In this document: piece after piece, positions 1 through 8,660 of the stretch
Numbering within the stretch: position 1 is the first letter of the stretch
How the letters are laid out: every line of letters starts with the position of its first letter
Source of the DNA: Bradyrhizobium guangzhouense
Lineage (GTDB): Bacteria > Pseudomonadota > Alphaproteobacteria > Rhizobiales > Xanthobacteraceae
Direction of reading: 5' to 3'
Assembly: GCF_004114955.1 (NCBI RefSeq)
Contig: NZ_CP030054.1
Span: 248,001 to 312,000 of the forward strand
Length of the DNA stretch: 64,000 nt
Notes under the pieces: model-generated
Seen by the model: only the letters and a program-made list of their open reading frames with translations
Databases searched by the model: none
What the model was told of the DNA's origin: nothing
Position numbers and translations under genes: made by a program

Positions 1-264
1 AAACTCGTTCTCCAGCGTCAACTCGCCGATCTTGGTGTGCAGCGACTTCACGTCGATGGTGGGTTCGGCGATCCGACTCCCGCCGTCCGGACCGAACACA
101 TCGGCAGCGCCGCCTTCGAGCTGCGCCTTCCACGATGTGATCTGATTGGGGTGAACGTCGAACTGCTCCGCCAGTTGTGCCAGCGTGCCGTCACCCTTGA
201 GGGCGGCAAGCGCCACCTTCGCCGTGAAAGCCGCAGTGTCGTTCCGCCGTGCTCGTCTGCTCAT
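1..264 (-). CDS. IS3-family transposase OrfA, N-terminal part (cut by the window edge)
   Basis: Read leftwards from an ATG at 262-264, the frame stays open to base 1 and gives 88 residues starting MSRRARRNDTAAFTAKVALA. This is the N-terminal helix-turn-helix of IS3-family OrfA proteins (IS407-like), with the typical KGDGTLAQLAQQFDVHPNQI stretch and the downstream ISSWKAQL-like region. OrfA binds the element ends and is normally fused to the DDE protein OrfB by programmed frameshifting. The C-terminal leucine zipper and OrfB lie outside the window, so intactness cannot be judged. I did not find a convincing terminal inverted repeat to the right of the start codon. Confidence 0.75.
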   Translation of the reverse strand, partial: MSRRARRNDTAAFTAKVALAALKGDGTLAQLAEQFDVHPNQITSWKAQLEGGAADVFGPDGGSRIAEPTIDVKSLHTKIGELTLENEF

Positions 265-401
265 CGTCGCTCCTGATTCGCGGGTCAATCTTGCCCGCCG
301 TCAGGCAGAAACTCCACTTATCGCGCTGTTCAGATTTGCGGGACCAGCTCAAACCTCGCAAACTCATGCTGATATCGGATTGATCACTCAAATCGTCAGT
401 G

Positions 402-758
402 TCATCGAGGGTCGCCGACCTCTGCCCAGAGGAGGCGCTCCTGCTCGGCCTTCAGCTCTTCGAGAGATACCGGGATCGGATGGAGGTCGAGATTGTACAT
501 CGGCAATGGCCAATGCCGATACAGTACATTGACATGATCCTGGGTTACGGATTCGTCCGGCAAACTTTCGGAAATCAGCCGGTCCAGAAGTTGCTCGGTT
601 AGACGTTCCGCGTCTTGCAGCGTCTCCTTCTCCCGACACTCAAGCTGCTCCCAAACCTCTGATGTGGCTCGTAGCCCCTCTACTGTGAACATTCCGCAGG
701 CGGAGCAGCCCGGATCACGAGCAATCAGTTTGTCAAAGCCTTCTATCATTTCGGTCAT
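402..758 (-). CDS. Hypothetical protein, possibly a remnant
   Basis: An open frame of 119 residues from an internal ATG at 758, followed by a stop near 402. The protein is acidic and Glu/Leu-rich, with a helical middle (EVWEQLECREKETLQDAERL) and a CSAC cysteine pair near residue 20. I do not recognise a family. The amino-terminal third lies antisense to the receiver-domain relic at 664-1106. The frame continues upstream to 908, but that part is exactly antisense to conserved receiver sequence and is therefore probably not coding. It could be a real small gene, the C-terminal half of a decayed one, or chance. Confidence 0.35.
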   Translation of the reverse strand: MTEMIEGFDKLIARDPGCSACGMFTVEGLRATSEVWEQLECREKETLQDAERLTEQLLDRLISESLPDESVTQDHVNVLYRHWPLPMYNLDLHPIPVSLEELKAEQERLLWAEVGDPR

Positions 759-1106
759 CGACAATGATCCATCCGTTCGCAGTGCAACGAGCAATCTTCT
801 GGCATCGTACGGATACGCGGTCCTTGCCTTTGCCTCCGCCGAGGAGTTCCTGCGCGCTGCGGCATTGGCCGAGACGACCTGCGTGATTACCGACGTCCAA
901 ATGTCCATGATGAGCGGAATTGACCTGCTGATGCATATGCGAAGCCCCGGTCATCGTATGCCGTTCATCTTCATCACGGCGATGGGGTGCGCGCACGAGC
1001 GATCAAGGCTGGCGGGATCTGCTTTCTTGCCAAACCGTTTTCCACGGCTGCGTTGATCAAGTGTTTGACCATTGTACTGCCGGGGTCAGGCGACACACAC
1101 GCGTGA
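664..1106 (+). pseudogene. Frameshifted response-regulator receiver domain (FixJ/NwsB-like)
   Basis: The frame from ATG 664 encodes a receiver domain with the acidic pair in VIDNDPSVR, the phospho-acceptor Asp in CVITDVQM, a Thr in FITA and, after a frameshift near 985, the Lys in FLAKPFSTAAL. The shifted frame ends at a TGA at 1104-1106. No output domain follows, so even without the frameshift this would be a stand-alone receiver or the truncated front of a FixJ-type regulator. In the family, phosphorylation of the Asp by a sensor kinase controls a DNA-binding domain; that output is absent here. No kinase gene is adjacent. Confidence 0.7.
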
Positions 1107-1197
1107 GGACCTTGGCCCCCTCCCCACGGCCTTCAGTCCCAAAGCGGGGATGCATTGCGAGATTCCCGTAGGTTGCGCTGCCGCGGTTATTTTGAAG

Positions 1198-1218
1198 GTA
1201 ACCGGCATGAGCTCCCAC
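1198..1218 (+). repeat. IS66 left terminal inverted repeat
   Basis: Starts GTAACCGGCATG and continues with an imperfect match to the other end (4329-4349 read on the minus strand). It lies 12 bases beyond the stop of the UPF0149 gene, which places that gene inside the element. Confidence 0.8.
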
Positions 1219-1229
1219 GTCCGCAGTGA

Positions 1230-1853
1230 TCAGTGAGCGCGGGCGTAGCGGATCGGCATCCAGTATTGCCGCAAGGCTTCGACCGCCGTGGGAATATCGG
1301 CGTGGGCGTTACGCAGAAGTTTCTTGGTCTCGCGGCCGCTTCGTGGCGGTCCAAGCAGCGGTCGGCCCTGATCGTCGCGACAGTGCAGCAGGATAGGTAG
1401 AAGTAGGCCGTGATTGACGTTGCCGATGTCCAGCAACGGTGCCCACGCCAATAGCTTGAGCCGCATCGCGGCGTAGAAGCCTTGGCACCATGGTCGCGGA
1501 TCGACGTCTCCACTGGGTTTACGCCGGTGCATCGGCGCGAACCTGTCGGGTGCGGTCGAGAGGGTGTTGCTGATGTCGTTGTGACGCAGGACGACAGCCG
1601 ATATGGCTGCAAACTCCGGGGTGCCGCCGTGGTTGAAGGCATCGGCATCGATGGCGAGCAGCGGGCAGATCCAGTCGAGTGGGCTCATCGACACCGGTCC
1701 GGCCACGATTGCGGCGACGTAGCCGTCGAGCATGGGGAGATTGGTGGCGTCAGGATGCTGATCGACCCTAGCCTGCAGCCATCGCTCGAGCTCCTCGAGT
1801 GGCATCGCGGCTGCCGTCATTGACGACGCTGCTTTATGACGACCCGGGCTCAT
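1230..1853 (-). CDS. UPF0149 (YecA/YgfB-like) family protein, IS66 passenger
   Basis: A 207-residue protein of the UPF0149 family. Supporting features are the LPMLDGYVAAIVAGP segment near residue 40, a central ICPLLAID region, RPWCQGFYAAM near residue 120 and a WAPLLDIG...LLLPILLHC tail. The biochemical role of the family is unclear. The start codon overlaps the tnpC stop as ATGA (1850-1853), so it would be translationally coupled to the transposase, and it ends just inside the left inverted repeat. These two facts mark it as a passenger of the IS66 element rather than a host gene hit by insertion. Unlike tnpC it is intact. Confidence 0.75.
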   Translation of the reverse strand: MSPGRHKAASSMTAAAMPLEELERWLQARVDQHPDATNLPMLDGYVAAIVAGPVSMSPLDWICPLLAIDADAFNHGGTPEFAAISAVVLRHNDISNTLSTAPDRFAPMHRRKPSGDVDPRPWCQGFYAAMRLKLLAWAPLLDIGNVNHGLLLPILLHCRDDQGRPLLGPPRSGRETKKLLRNAHADIPTAVEALRQYWMPIRYARAH

Positions 1854-3413
1854 GCCGCGGCCTGTGCGGTGCGCTGGCGCGCCGCCTTCCAGTGCCAGGC
1901 GAGCAGTTCGCGCAGTTGATGGCTCTTGGTTCCACCGGAGACAATGCGCTCCAGCACGTCGGTCAGATAGGCTTGCGGATCGAGCTCATGGAGCTTTGCG
2001 GTGTTCATGAGCGACGCGAGGATGGCCCAGCTCTCGGCACCGCCTTCGCTCCCGCTGAACAAGGAGTTGCGTCTTCCCATGGCAATCGGGCGCATGGAAC
2101 GCTCGACCGTGTTGGAATCGACCTCGACGCGGCCATCGCTGAGAAGCAGCGTCAGTCCGTCCCAGTGATTGAGCGCATAGTTGATCGCCTCTGTCAGCTT
2201 CGATTGGGAAAACAGCTCATCTCAATCAGTAGCGCATTGAGCGCCACCATCAACGGGGCGCTCCTGGTGCGGCGGGCGGCCAGCCGCTGCTCCGCACTGC
2301 TGCCGCGGATCTCTGCCTCGATCGCATAGACCGCCTGCAGCCGTTCAATCACGTCGCGCGCGAATGGCGACTGCGTGGACTTGTACACCTGGACGAATTT
2401 GCGTCGAGCATGGACGAGACAAAAGGCGAGCTGGATCGCGCCGCCATGACGGCGGGCCACGGCCTTGTAGGCGGCATAACCGTCCACCTGCAGAACGCCG
2501 CAAAAGCCCGTCAACTGTCCGGCGATCTCCTCGGTGCCGCGGCCGTCGGCGAATACGTAGGTAACCGCCGGCGGCGAGGGGCCACCCCATGGCCGGTGAT
2601 CCATAGCATGCGCCCAGAACTGGCAGATGCGGGGACGATGTCGTCCTGGATCAAGCACCGGCATCGGCGTCTCGTCGCAGAACACGCGCGGCGCAGCCTG
2701 AATGATCCGCAGCTACAGCTCATAAAGGCTCCTGAGCCACCAGGCGGTACGTTTGACCCAACCGGCGAGTGTCGCGCGGTCAAGATGGATGCCGTGGCCG
2801 GCCAGGATCTGAACTTACCGGTACAGCGGCAAATACCAGGCGAACTTCGAGACCACCATATGGCTCACGAGGGCCGTCGAGGCCATACCGCCCTCAATCA
2901 GGCGCGGCAGCACTTTGGCTGGACCGCGCCATCGGTGCAGCCGCGGCAGCCGTATTTGGGACGGATCGTGCGCAGCACGCGCAGGAGCGCCGGGATCACG
3001 TTCAACACCTCGCTGACGTCCTCGCCGATCTTGTGAGGCTGGCCCTGGCAGCACGGGCAGGCCGTCACCTCCGGCTCCAGGACCTGCTCACAGCGCGGCA
3101 GATGCTTGGGCAACGCGCCGATGTTGCGGCGCGCCTTCTTACGTAGCTTATCGGACGGCTTCACCGCAGGTGCATCGTCGTTGGCAGCTGCAGGCGGCGT
3201 GACACTGGTCTCAAGATCGTCAAGCTCAAGCGCAAGCTGTTCGGCCACGAGCGTGGCAAGGCGTTCCGAGCGCTTCCCGAAGATCATCTCCTTGAGCGTC
3301 TGCACCGCAACACGCAGCTTCTCGTTCTGGGCGTCGAGCGCGAGCACCATCTCCGTTAGAGCGGCTGGATCAGTCGGGAAACGTCCCGGGGCGTATCGCC
3401 ATAAATGGACCAT
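1850..3413 (-). pseudogene. tnpC: IS66 transposase TnpC, broken by stops and frameshifts
   Basis: The main IS66 transposase is recognisable along its whole length but split into pieces. The N-terminal part (2898-3413) has the FGKRSERL region and the CPCC zinc-binding pair. The middle (2194-2685) has FCDETPMPVL, VDGYAAYKA and the CLVHARRKF motif. The C-terminal part (1850-2095) has MRPIAMGRRNSLFSGS. Frameshifts occur near 2910 and 2210, and in-frame stops near 2815 and 2715. An intact homologue is about 520 residues. The reading start near 3413 is a non-ATG codon and uncertain. The last codons overlap the UPF0149 start. Confidence 0.85.
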
Positions 3414-3452
3414 ACCTCCGCGCGCCGCAGGCTCCAGCGAAATCCTCTCCTC

Positions 3453-3806
3453 TCAGCCGACAATTGCCGGCTGCTTCACGAGCTTGGCCGAGACGCGCGT
3501 CCACTCGAGTCCGTCGAGCAGCATTGCGAGCTGTGTCGCACTGAGATGCACCACGCCTTCGCGGATCAGCGACCAGGTGAAGTGCCCCTGGTGCAACCAC
3601 TTCGTCACCAGCACCATGCCGCTGCCGTCCCACGCCAGAAGCTTCACTCTGTCCGTGCGTTTGCTGCGGAACACGAAGACGTCACCACAATACGGATTCG
3701 CACGCAGCGCTTCGCTCACCAGTGCCGACAGTGTATGCACCGACTTGCGGAAATCGACCGGCTGTGTCGCCAGCACCACCTTGAGGTCAGAGCGTAGCGC
3801 AATCAC
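3453..3806 (-). CDS. tnpB: IS66 accessory protein TnpB
   Basis: 117 residues, intact, with the hallmark VDFRKSVHTLSALV motif near the start, the DVFVFRSKRTDRVKLLAWDGSG core and a basic/aromatic middle. TnpB is needed for IS66 transposition together with TnpA and TnpC; its exact biochemical role is not settled. The ATG overlaps the end of tnpA by four bases (3803-3806), the usual translational coupling in IS66 elements. Confidence 0.9.
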   Translation of the reverse strand: MIALRSDLKVVLATQPVDFRKSVHTLSALVSEALRANPYCGDVFVFRSKRTDRVKLLAWDGSGMVLVTKWLHQGHFTWSLIREGVVHLSATQLAMLLDGLEWTRVSAKLVKQPAIVG

Positions 3807-4264
3807 CGGATACCCCGAAGCGCCGCCAGCACGGTCGACAGCGTCGCCAGCTCAACGCCCGGCTCGACCCGGATGCGCGCCCCGTTCACCTCGATCTCGA
3901 CAACTCCGCAAACCTTGGCCGGCGGCGCGGCGATCTCCAAAGGCCTCGTCTGTAGCCCGGAAATACGTTCATGCTCGCCCGCTGTCCCGCTATCGATCCC
4001 GGGACCAATTTCGATTGGCTCGAAGTTCGGTGCCTTGCCCCCCACCGCCGCCGCAACTTGGCGGCGCCACACCGTAAGCAGCCCGCGCGAAACGCCATTG
4101 CGCCGCGCAACCTCGGAGATGTTCGCACCCTCCTCAAAGCTCTCTGCCACGATCCGGGCCTTCTCCTCGCTAGTCCACCGACGCCGTCGGCGCTCCCCGG
4201 TGATCACCTCGACGCGACGATAGGCGTCATCTTCCTGCCTGGCATCAAGCATGGCATTTGCCAT
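3803..4264 (-). CDS. tnpA: IS66 accessory protein TnpA (helix-turn-helix)
   Basis: 153 residues. The N-terminal half holds a transposase_8-type HTH (RRRWTSEEKARIVAESFEEG, then ISEVARRNGVSRGLLTVWRR). The C-terminal half is the VEIEVNGARIRVEPG segment typical of TnpA from this IS66 branch. It is the first gene of the element, with 85 bases between its ATG and the right inverted repeat for promoter and leader. Intact. Confidence 0.9.
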   Translation of the reverse strand: MANAMLDARQEDDAYRRVEVITGERRRRRWTSEEKARIVAESFEEGANISEVARRNGVSRGLLTVWRRQVAAAVGGKAPNFEPIEIGPGIDSGTAGEHERISGLQTRPLEIAAPPAKVCGVVEIEVNGARIRVEPGVELATLSTVLAALRGIR

Positions 4265-4328
4265 CGTTCCACCTCCACCGATCAGCTCATGCCAGGCTTT
4301 ATCGAGCGCAAACCGAGCGGCGGCTCGG

Positions 4329-4349
4329 TGGGGGCCACATGCCGGTTAC
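4329..4349 (-). repeat. IS66 right terminal inverted repeat
   Basis: On the minus strand it begins GTAACCGGCATG followed by TGGCCCCCA, matching the left end with few differences. It lies upstream of tnpA. Confidence 0.8.
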
Positions 4350-4628
4350 TGTTCAGTTACACACCGCGCCGTCGCCGCAGATGAAGAGAGCAAAACGGTC
4401 CCATTCTAGGCCGCGCTCTTCTTGATCGATATCGACTGATGTCGCCGGTGCTGCAAAGGGGACGTTGAGTTTCCGACTTATGTCGCGATGCTTCGACCGC
4501 TAAGGCGACGCAAATCGATCGTCCGCCCTTTCTCAAGCATTTGTCGCCTGATTTTCTCAAGCCCCCAACTGGCATGCGGCTTGCTGGTTAGAGATTGCGA
4601 TCTGGTCGTAATACGGAGCGCCTAAAAC

Positions 4629-4867
4629 ATGAACCACGATACGTCAGTGAAGCTATCCGAGCGCGAAAAACAATGCCTCCAGTTGGGGGCAGAAGGGAGA
4701 TCGTCATGGGGAAGGAACTGAAGATCACCGAGAATACGGTCAATTATCATGTTAAGAACGCCCGGCAAGAGCTTGATACGAGGACCCGCGTCCTGGGTAT
4801 CATCAAGGCGATACGCCTCAAGCTGATCTCAGATCCGTCGCAGGAGCGCGACGAGGATAAGGACTAG
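4629..4867 (+). pseudogene. LuxR-type HTH regulator fragment, frameshifted
   Basis: From the ATG at 4629 the frame gives KLSEREKQCLQLGAEGRSSW and stops. The neighbouring frame continues with LKITENTVNYHVKNARQELD and KAIRLKLI to the stop at 4867. Together these make a LuxR/GerE DNA-binding domain (about 60 residues) with a frameshift near 4715 in the loop between the first helices. The N-terminal autoinducer-binding or receiver domain is missing. It resembles the HTH of rhizobial quorum-sensing regulators, but too little remains to name a target. Confidence 0.7.
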
Positions 4868-4969
4868 CGCGACGTCGAGCTTTCGCGACGGCCTCAAGTC
4901 CCGGGAATGCTGCGTGGATGGCATCATGCGAGCCTTGGCAACTAGTTCGCGTCGGCTCTCACCGGGGCC

Positions 4970-5242
4970 TTCATACGCGACACCCGGGACGCCCGCGCTG
5001 ACGAAGTTCTCGTGCTAGCAGGCGCGCATTATTGAAATTGCCGAAGGAGCCATCACCGTGAACGCGCACAGGCCGTGCGGTCGAGTCGACGATCCGCTCG
5101 ACCATGTCGATGAGTTGGCTCCATGATCCTTATTGGCGTCTCGCGAGCCGAAAGAGCAGGCAGAATTGGTAGGCCCGCCGCCCACGGGCTTCGAACCCTG
5201 CGTTCTTGGGATCACGCTGGAGAGCGCATCGTGAGCTTCCAT
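4970..5242 (-). pseudogene. PEP-mutase-family gene fragment
   Basis: Reading the minus strand from 5242 gives MEAHDALSS, then, after a frameshift, SWSQLIDMVERIVDST and a GNFNNARLLARELRQRG segment. These match residues about 35-120 of the intact PEP-mutase-like protein encoded at 9929-10843, with many substitutions and at least two frame changes. Both the N-terminal leader and the catalytic second half are missing. It is a decayed partial paralogue, in inverted orientation relative to the intact copy. Confidence 0.65.
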
Positions 5243-5368
5243 GGAAAAGGAGAGTTCGCTGGTGGAGCATATCTGAGCGCGCGGCAGTTCTGTAGGCGAC
5301 GGCTCAGCCCGTCGATCACGGCGTTTTGGGCGGATCGTGTTCCGTGGCGTGGTGTAGCTGGCGGCAGG

Positions 5369-6523
5369 TCACCGCCGATGTTCCGGCGGGTCGGAAGGCA
5401 TCAGCCTGCCACAGCGGGCAGAACGACGATGATCGCTCAATGACGCGATGGTTTCCAGTGTCATGTAGCGGGCGCGCTGGAGGACCCATTGGTCGTTTTG
5501 CTCGAGCAAAAACGCACCAACGAGGCGACCGATGGCGTCTTCATTGGGAAGATGCCGACGACTTCGGTCCACCGCTTATTCCGCCGTTGAGGCCCTTGAT
5601 CGGATCGGTCGAGTGGAGCTTGGCGTGGTGCGGAGCCGGGAAGCTCATATAGGCTCGCACGCCGAGCTCGGCTTCGTCCATGAGGGTCGCGAGCTTGGAC
5701 AGTTTGAGGCCGGAGCTGATCGGCGACCTTGCGCCACTGCGCCCTGGCCGCTTCAACATTGTGTTGGGCGAACGCGGTGGCGATGAAGGCGGACACGACG
5801 CGCCGGCCGGCTCTTGCCGCATGCGCGAAGACGTTGCGCATGAAGGGGACGCGCGGCAGCGCTGCCGGGTCGCGTTGAGCGCCTTGCTGACGGCGGCCTT
5901 GATGCCCTCATGGGCATCGGACACAACCAGCTTTACGCCACGTAGGCCGCGGTGGGCGAGCTTGCGCAGAAAAGTCGTTCAGAACGCCTCGGCTTCGGAC
6001 GGGCCCATGTCCATGCCGAGGATCTCGCGCCGGCCGTCGCCGTTGACACCGGCCGCGAGGAACACCGCGAGCGAGACGATGCGGCTATTCTGGTGCACCT
6101 TCAGGTGGGTGGCGTCGGTCCGCAAATACGGCCAGTCGCCTTCGATCGGGCAGGCGAGGAAAGCCTTCACACCTTGTCTTCGATGTCACCGCAGAGCCGG
6201 CTGACCCGGCTTTTGGAGATCCCGGTCATGCCCATGGCCTGCACGAGATGATCCACCGAGCGGTTCGAGACGCCCTGCACGTAGGCCTCCTCGTCACTGC
6301 GCTCAGCGCTTTCTTAGCCATGCGGCGCGGCTCCAGGAACCCGGGAAGTAGCTTCCTTGCGCAGTTTGGGAATGCGTAGTTCAACCGCTGGCACTCTGCT
6401 CGCCGTAGGCCGCTCCGGTCTGTACGGCGACCTCCAGCTTCATCAGCCGTTGGCGGCAAAGCCAATCATCTCGCGCAGGTCTGGGGCCTTCTCCACGGGC
6501 GCGCGAAGCTTCATCATCTCGTC
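5369..6523 (-). pseudogene. IS256-family (mutator) transposase, degenerate
   Basis: Pieces of an IS256-family transposase are spread over three frames of the minus strand. The start region contains MMKLRAPVEKAP and LREMIGFA (6450-6520). The middle has WPYLRTDATHLKVHQNSRIV with the first catalytic Asp, then DGRREILGMDMGPSEAE. Next comes VVSDAHEGIKAAVSKALNAT with the second Asp. The C-terminal part has HAKLHSTDPI, LNGGI (the Glu region is altered) and LEQNDQWVLQRARYMTLE. There are multiple frameshifts, and it is not functional. The relatives are common in Bradyrhizobium. Confidence 0.75.
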
Positions 6524-6540
6524 GTTTCGGAAGTTGCGGG

Positions 6541-6628
6541 TGGTCGTGCGCAAGTGAATCCCATGTTCGGCTAGAGAGCCGTAGAAGGTTAGCAGCGCGG
6601 CACGATTATTGATAGACAATCTGATCAC
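6541..6628 (-). pseudogene. Short C-terminal fragment of a second IS256-type transposase
   Basis: The residues ALLTFYGSLAEHGIHLRTT, just upstream of the first IS256 relic, match the (F)YDFPAEHW-HLRTTNPIE region of a different IS256-family transposase subgroup. The piece runs straight into the start of the other relic, which suggests one element inserted into or recombined with another. Confidence 0.4.
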
Positions 6629-7257
6629 CTGGCCCTACTTGGCGCGGTAATTTTCCACTAAGACGTCGATCGCCGCTTCGCCGGACGCCGGTTCGGCGCC
6701 AGACAAACCTCACGCAGGAATCAGCTCGCCATCTCGAGCCGCCCCGCGGTTGCGACATTCGGCCGCGCTACTTCGATCGGGCCGCTGCCGGCCTGATCGT
6801 TCGCGACGGACCATAACCATGCCACAGGACACGGCGCTTTCGTCGGCTTCAACTCCTTTTACCGTGGCAAGATAATTTCGTGATAGCTTGCCCAGAAGTT
6901 GCCGCGGCGCGCAGGACATTGGTCACTGGGTCGTCGATCTCGTCGGGCTGACGAAATGGGATATGTTTGCAATCTCCTTCGCGGCATATCGCTCTCCTTG
7001 AGAGCTTCTGGCATGCTTCGGCACTGGCCTCGTTACCCCGCTTTTCTCATGCCGTGCGTAGCTCCCTTCTGCATGCCTTTAAACCTAAGACGTGCAACAC
7101 AACGAAGTCGCGCGCTGGTCGGAGCTATCGAAGCAAGCCATGCTGGCGGACACACTGTTCGTCTTTGTCGGACCATCCGTCTAGCTCACCAGCTATACTT
7201 GTAAGTCGGCTCACAACCGCCACACCAGTGTTTGTAGGCGGCGCAAGGCGCGATCTG
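6629..7257. other. Gap without recognised gene
   Basis: About 630 bases between the IS256 relics and the NifA site. The short open frames here do not resemble any family I know and disagree with each other in strand and codon use. I see no RNA gene. Confidence 0.4.
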
Positions 7258-7273
7258 TGTCTAGTTTGTGACA
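7258..7273 (+). promoter_or_regulatory. NifA upstream activator sequence (TGT-N10-ACA)
   Basis: TGTCTAGTTTGTGACA matches the NifA-binding consensus TGT-N10-ACA exactly. It lies about 110 bases upstream of the -24/-12 element at 7368-7383, in the normal range for looping activation of sigma-54 polymerase. Such sites mark genes switched on under low oxygen in nodules. Confidence 0.75.
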
Positions 7274-7367
7274 TTGGCGCCAAACGCGTCTGGTTCAGAA
7301 CACTGCCCGAATTGGGCGCCGGGGGGTTTTCAAAAGTGCGATCATAGGCCTAACGCGCTCCGACCGC

Positions 7368-7383
7368 TGGCACACTCATTGCA
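7368..7383 (+). promoter_or_regulatory. Sigma-54 (RpoN) -24/-12 promoter
   Basis: TGGCACACTCATTGCA has the invariant GG and GC ten bases apart and matches TGGCAC-N5-TTGCA at every defined base. The predicted start of transcription is near 7394, about 92 bases before the ATG at 7486. With the NifA site upstream it should drive the 7486-9703 gene pair. Confidence 0.85.
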
Positions 7384-7485
7384 AACACGCAGTACTAAGA
7401 GTGCTGAGTGCACGCACGCGATCGATGCTCTCCACCCGTTTCTTAGAGACAAGCGGTCAAAATAAGTCGCGTAGGGTTTGATAAT

Positions 7486-8660
7486 ATGTCGGACAGCAAC
7501 GTGGCGCTGCGCATGGAATCTTTGGCTCCTCCCATCAAGGTGGGGAGTTGGCTGCGTGGCCAGCCCCTTGCGAACTTCGAGTGCGGGAAAGTCTACATTG
7601 TCGAATTTTGGGCAAGTAGGTGCGGACGATGTATGACGGCGGCGATGCCCTATCTCGTTCAACTGCAGGAGAAATATAAAGATTGCGGAGTTGAGGTCAT
7701 CGGAGTCGCATGTGGCGAAGAAGCACCAACGGCGGACGAGGCCAGAACCAAGTTGGAGGCGTGGTTGACCGAAACGTCTCCGAAACTGAACTATCGGATT
7801 GCGTTCGACTTCACAGGCGAGATGAAGCAGCTTTGGGGAGACCCCAGTTTTGCTCCGGGATTCCCATCTCTTTCGTCGTCGATCGCGACGGCCACATCGC
7901 GTTCATAGGACATCCAATGCAACTCAATGATGTTTTGCCGAAGGTTCTTCAAGGGGTCTGGCGAACCAGCGAAGAAGCTAAAGCCGCCGACGCGAAGCGG
8001 ATTGAGCAGAACCAACGGGTAGCCCGCGAGCTAACGCCCACCTCGCCAATCTACGCTAAACTTCGGGCGGCGCTGTGGGCAAAGGATTGGACGACGGCGC
8101 TCTCGGCGGTCCAAGAGGGGCTCGTCTTGATGCCGGACGAAATCGACCTTCGTGAGATTCATGTCAATCTGTTGCTTCACAAAATTCGCGACTTACGGGC
8201 CGGCTTGCCCGTCATGCGCCAATTGGTTCGTGACGCGATCGATAAAGGGTCCGAGGAATTGATGACGGTGGCTCTAACCCAACTCTTCGATCCGGCAAAT
8301 GATGCCTCGCACCTCCCCCTTGCCGAGCGCTTTGCAATGGGCAGGGATTTGGCTGAACACATTTTATGGCTGAATCCACCGCAAGCCGATGGCTATAAGT
8401 TCCGGTCTTATGGGGCGATCGCTGAGTACTATTACGAGAGCGGCAACAAGGAACGGGCGATCGAGTTGATCGAACTGGCACTGACCTCGCTGAGCGATTC
8501 GAAGCTCATACAGGAAGAAGAGAGACAGTATTATGTGCGGCCGTTAATTCAGGCCCTGGCCAAGTACAGCACTGAGAAGGCTTTAGAGGCGCTTTTGTTT
8601 GGCTCCGCCTCACCGCCAAAGCTAAGGGCGAGTATTCAGACGCGTGAAAATGACGCATGA
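7486..8660 (+). pseudogene. Thioredoxin-like (TlpA/redoxin) protein with C-terminal helical repeats, single frameshift
   Basis: Residues 1-125 form a thioredoxin-like fold with a CGRC active site (C46, C49, in FWASRCGRC). After residue ~125 the sequence shifts frame near 7861, where one base is missing in a CCGGGATTCCC context. It continues as ISFVVDRDGHIAFIGHP (the end of the thioredoxin fold), then about 220 residues of alpha-helical, TPR-like sequence. The full product would be about 390 residues and cytoplasmic, since no signal peptide is seen. An AGGG lies upstream of the ATG. The stop overlaps the next start as ATGA. Expression should be NifA/RpoN dependent from the promoter at 7368. 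The single frameshift could be a real mutation or a sequencing error; everything else reads clean. Confidence 0.75.

Larger units (their letters stand above)
1198..4349 (-). mobile_element. IS66-family insertion sequence with a UPF0149 passenger gene
   Basis: Transposase genes tnpA, tnpB and tnpC are in the canonical IS66 order on the minus strand, followed by a UPF0149 gene still inside the element. The ends are matching inverted repeats beginning GTAACCGGCATG on both sides: 1198 inward, and 4349 inward on the other strand. The total length of about 3.15 kb exceeds a plain IS66 because of the passenger. The 8 bases flanking each end (TTTTGAAG and TGTTCAGT) do not match, so there is no recognisable target duplication and the copy may be rearranged. 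tnpC is broken, so the element is probably immobile unless helped in trans. Confidence 0.85.

Noticed and set aside
1190..4357. Target-site duplication of the IS66 element.
   Set aside because: The eight flanking bases on the two sides differ clearly.
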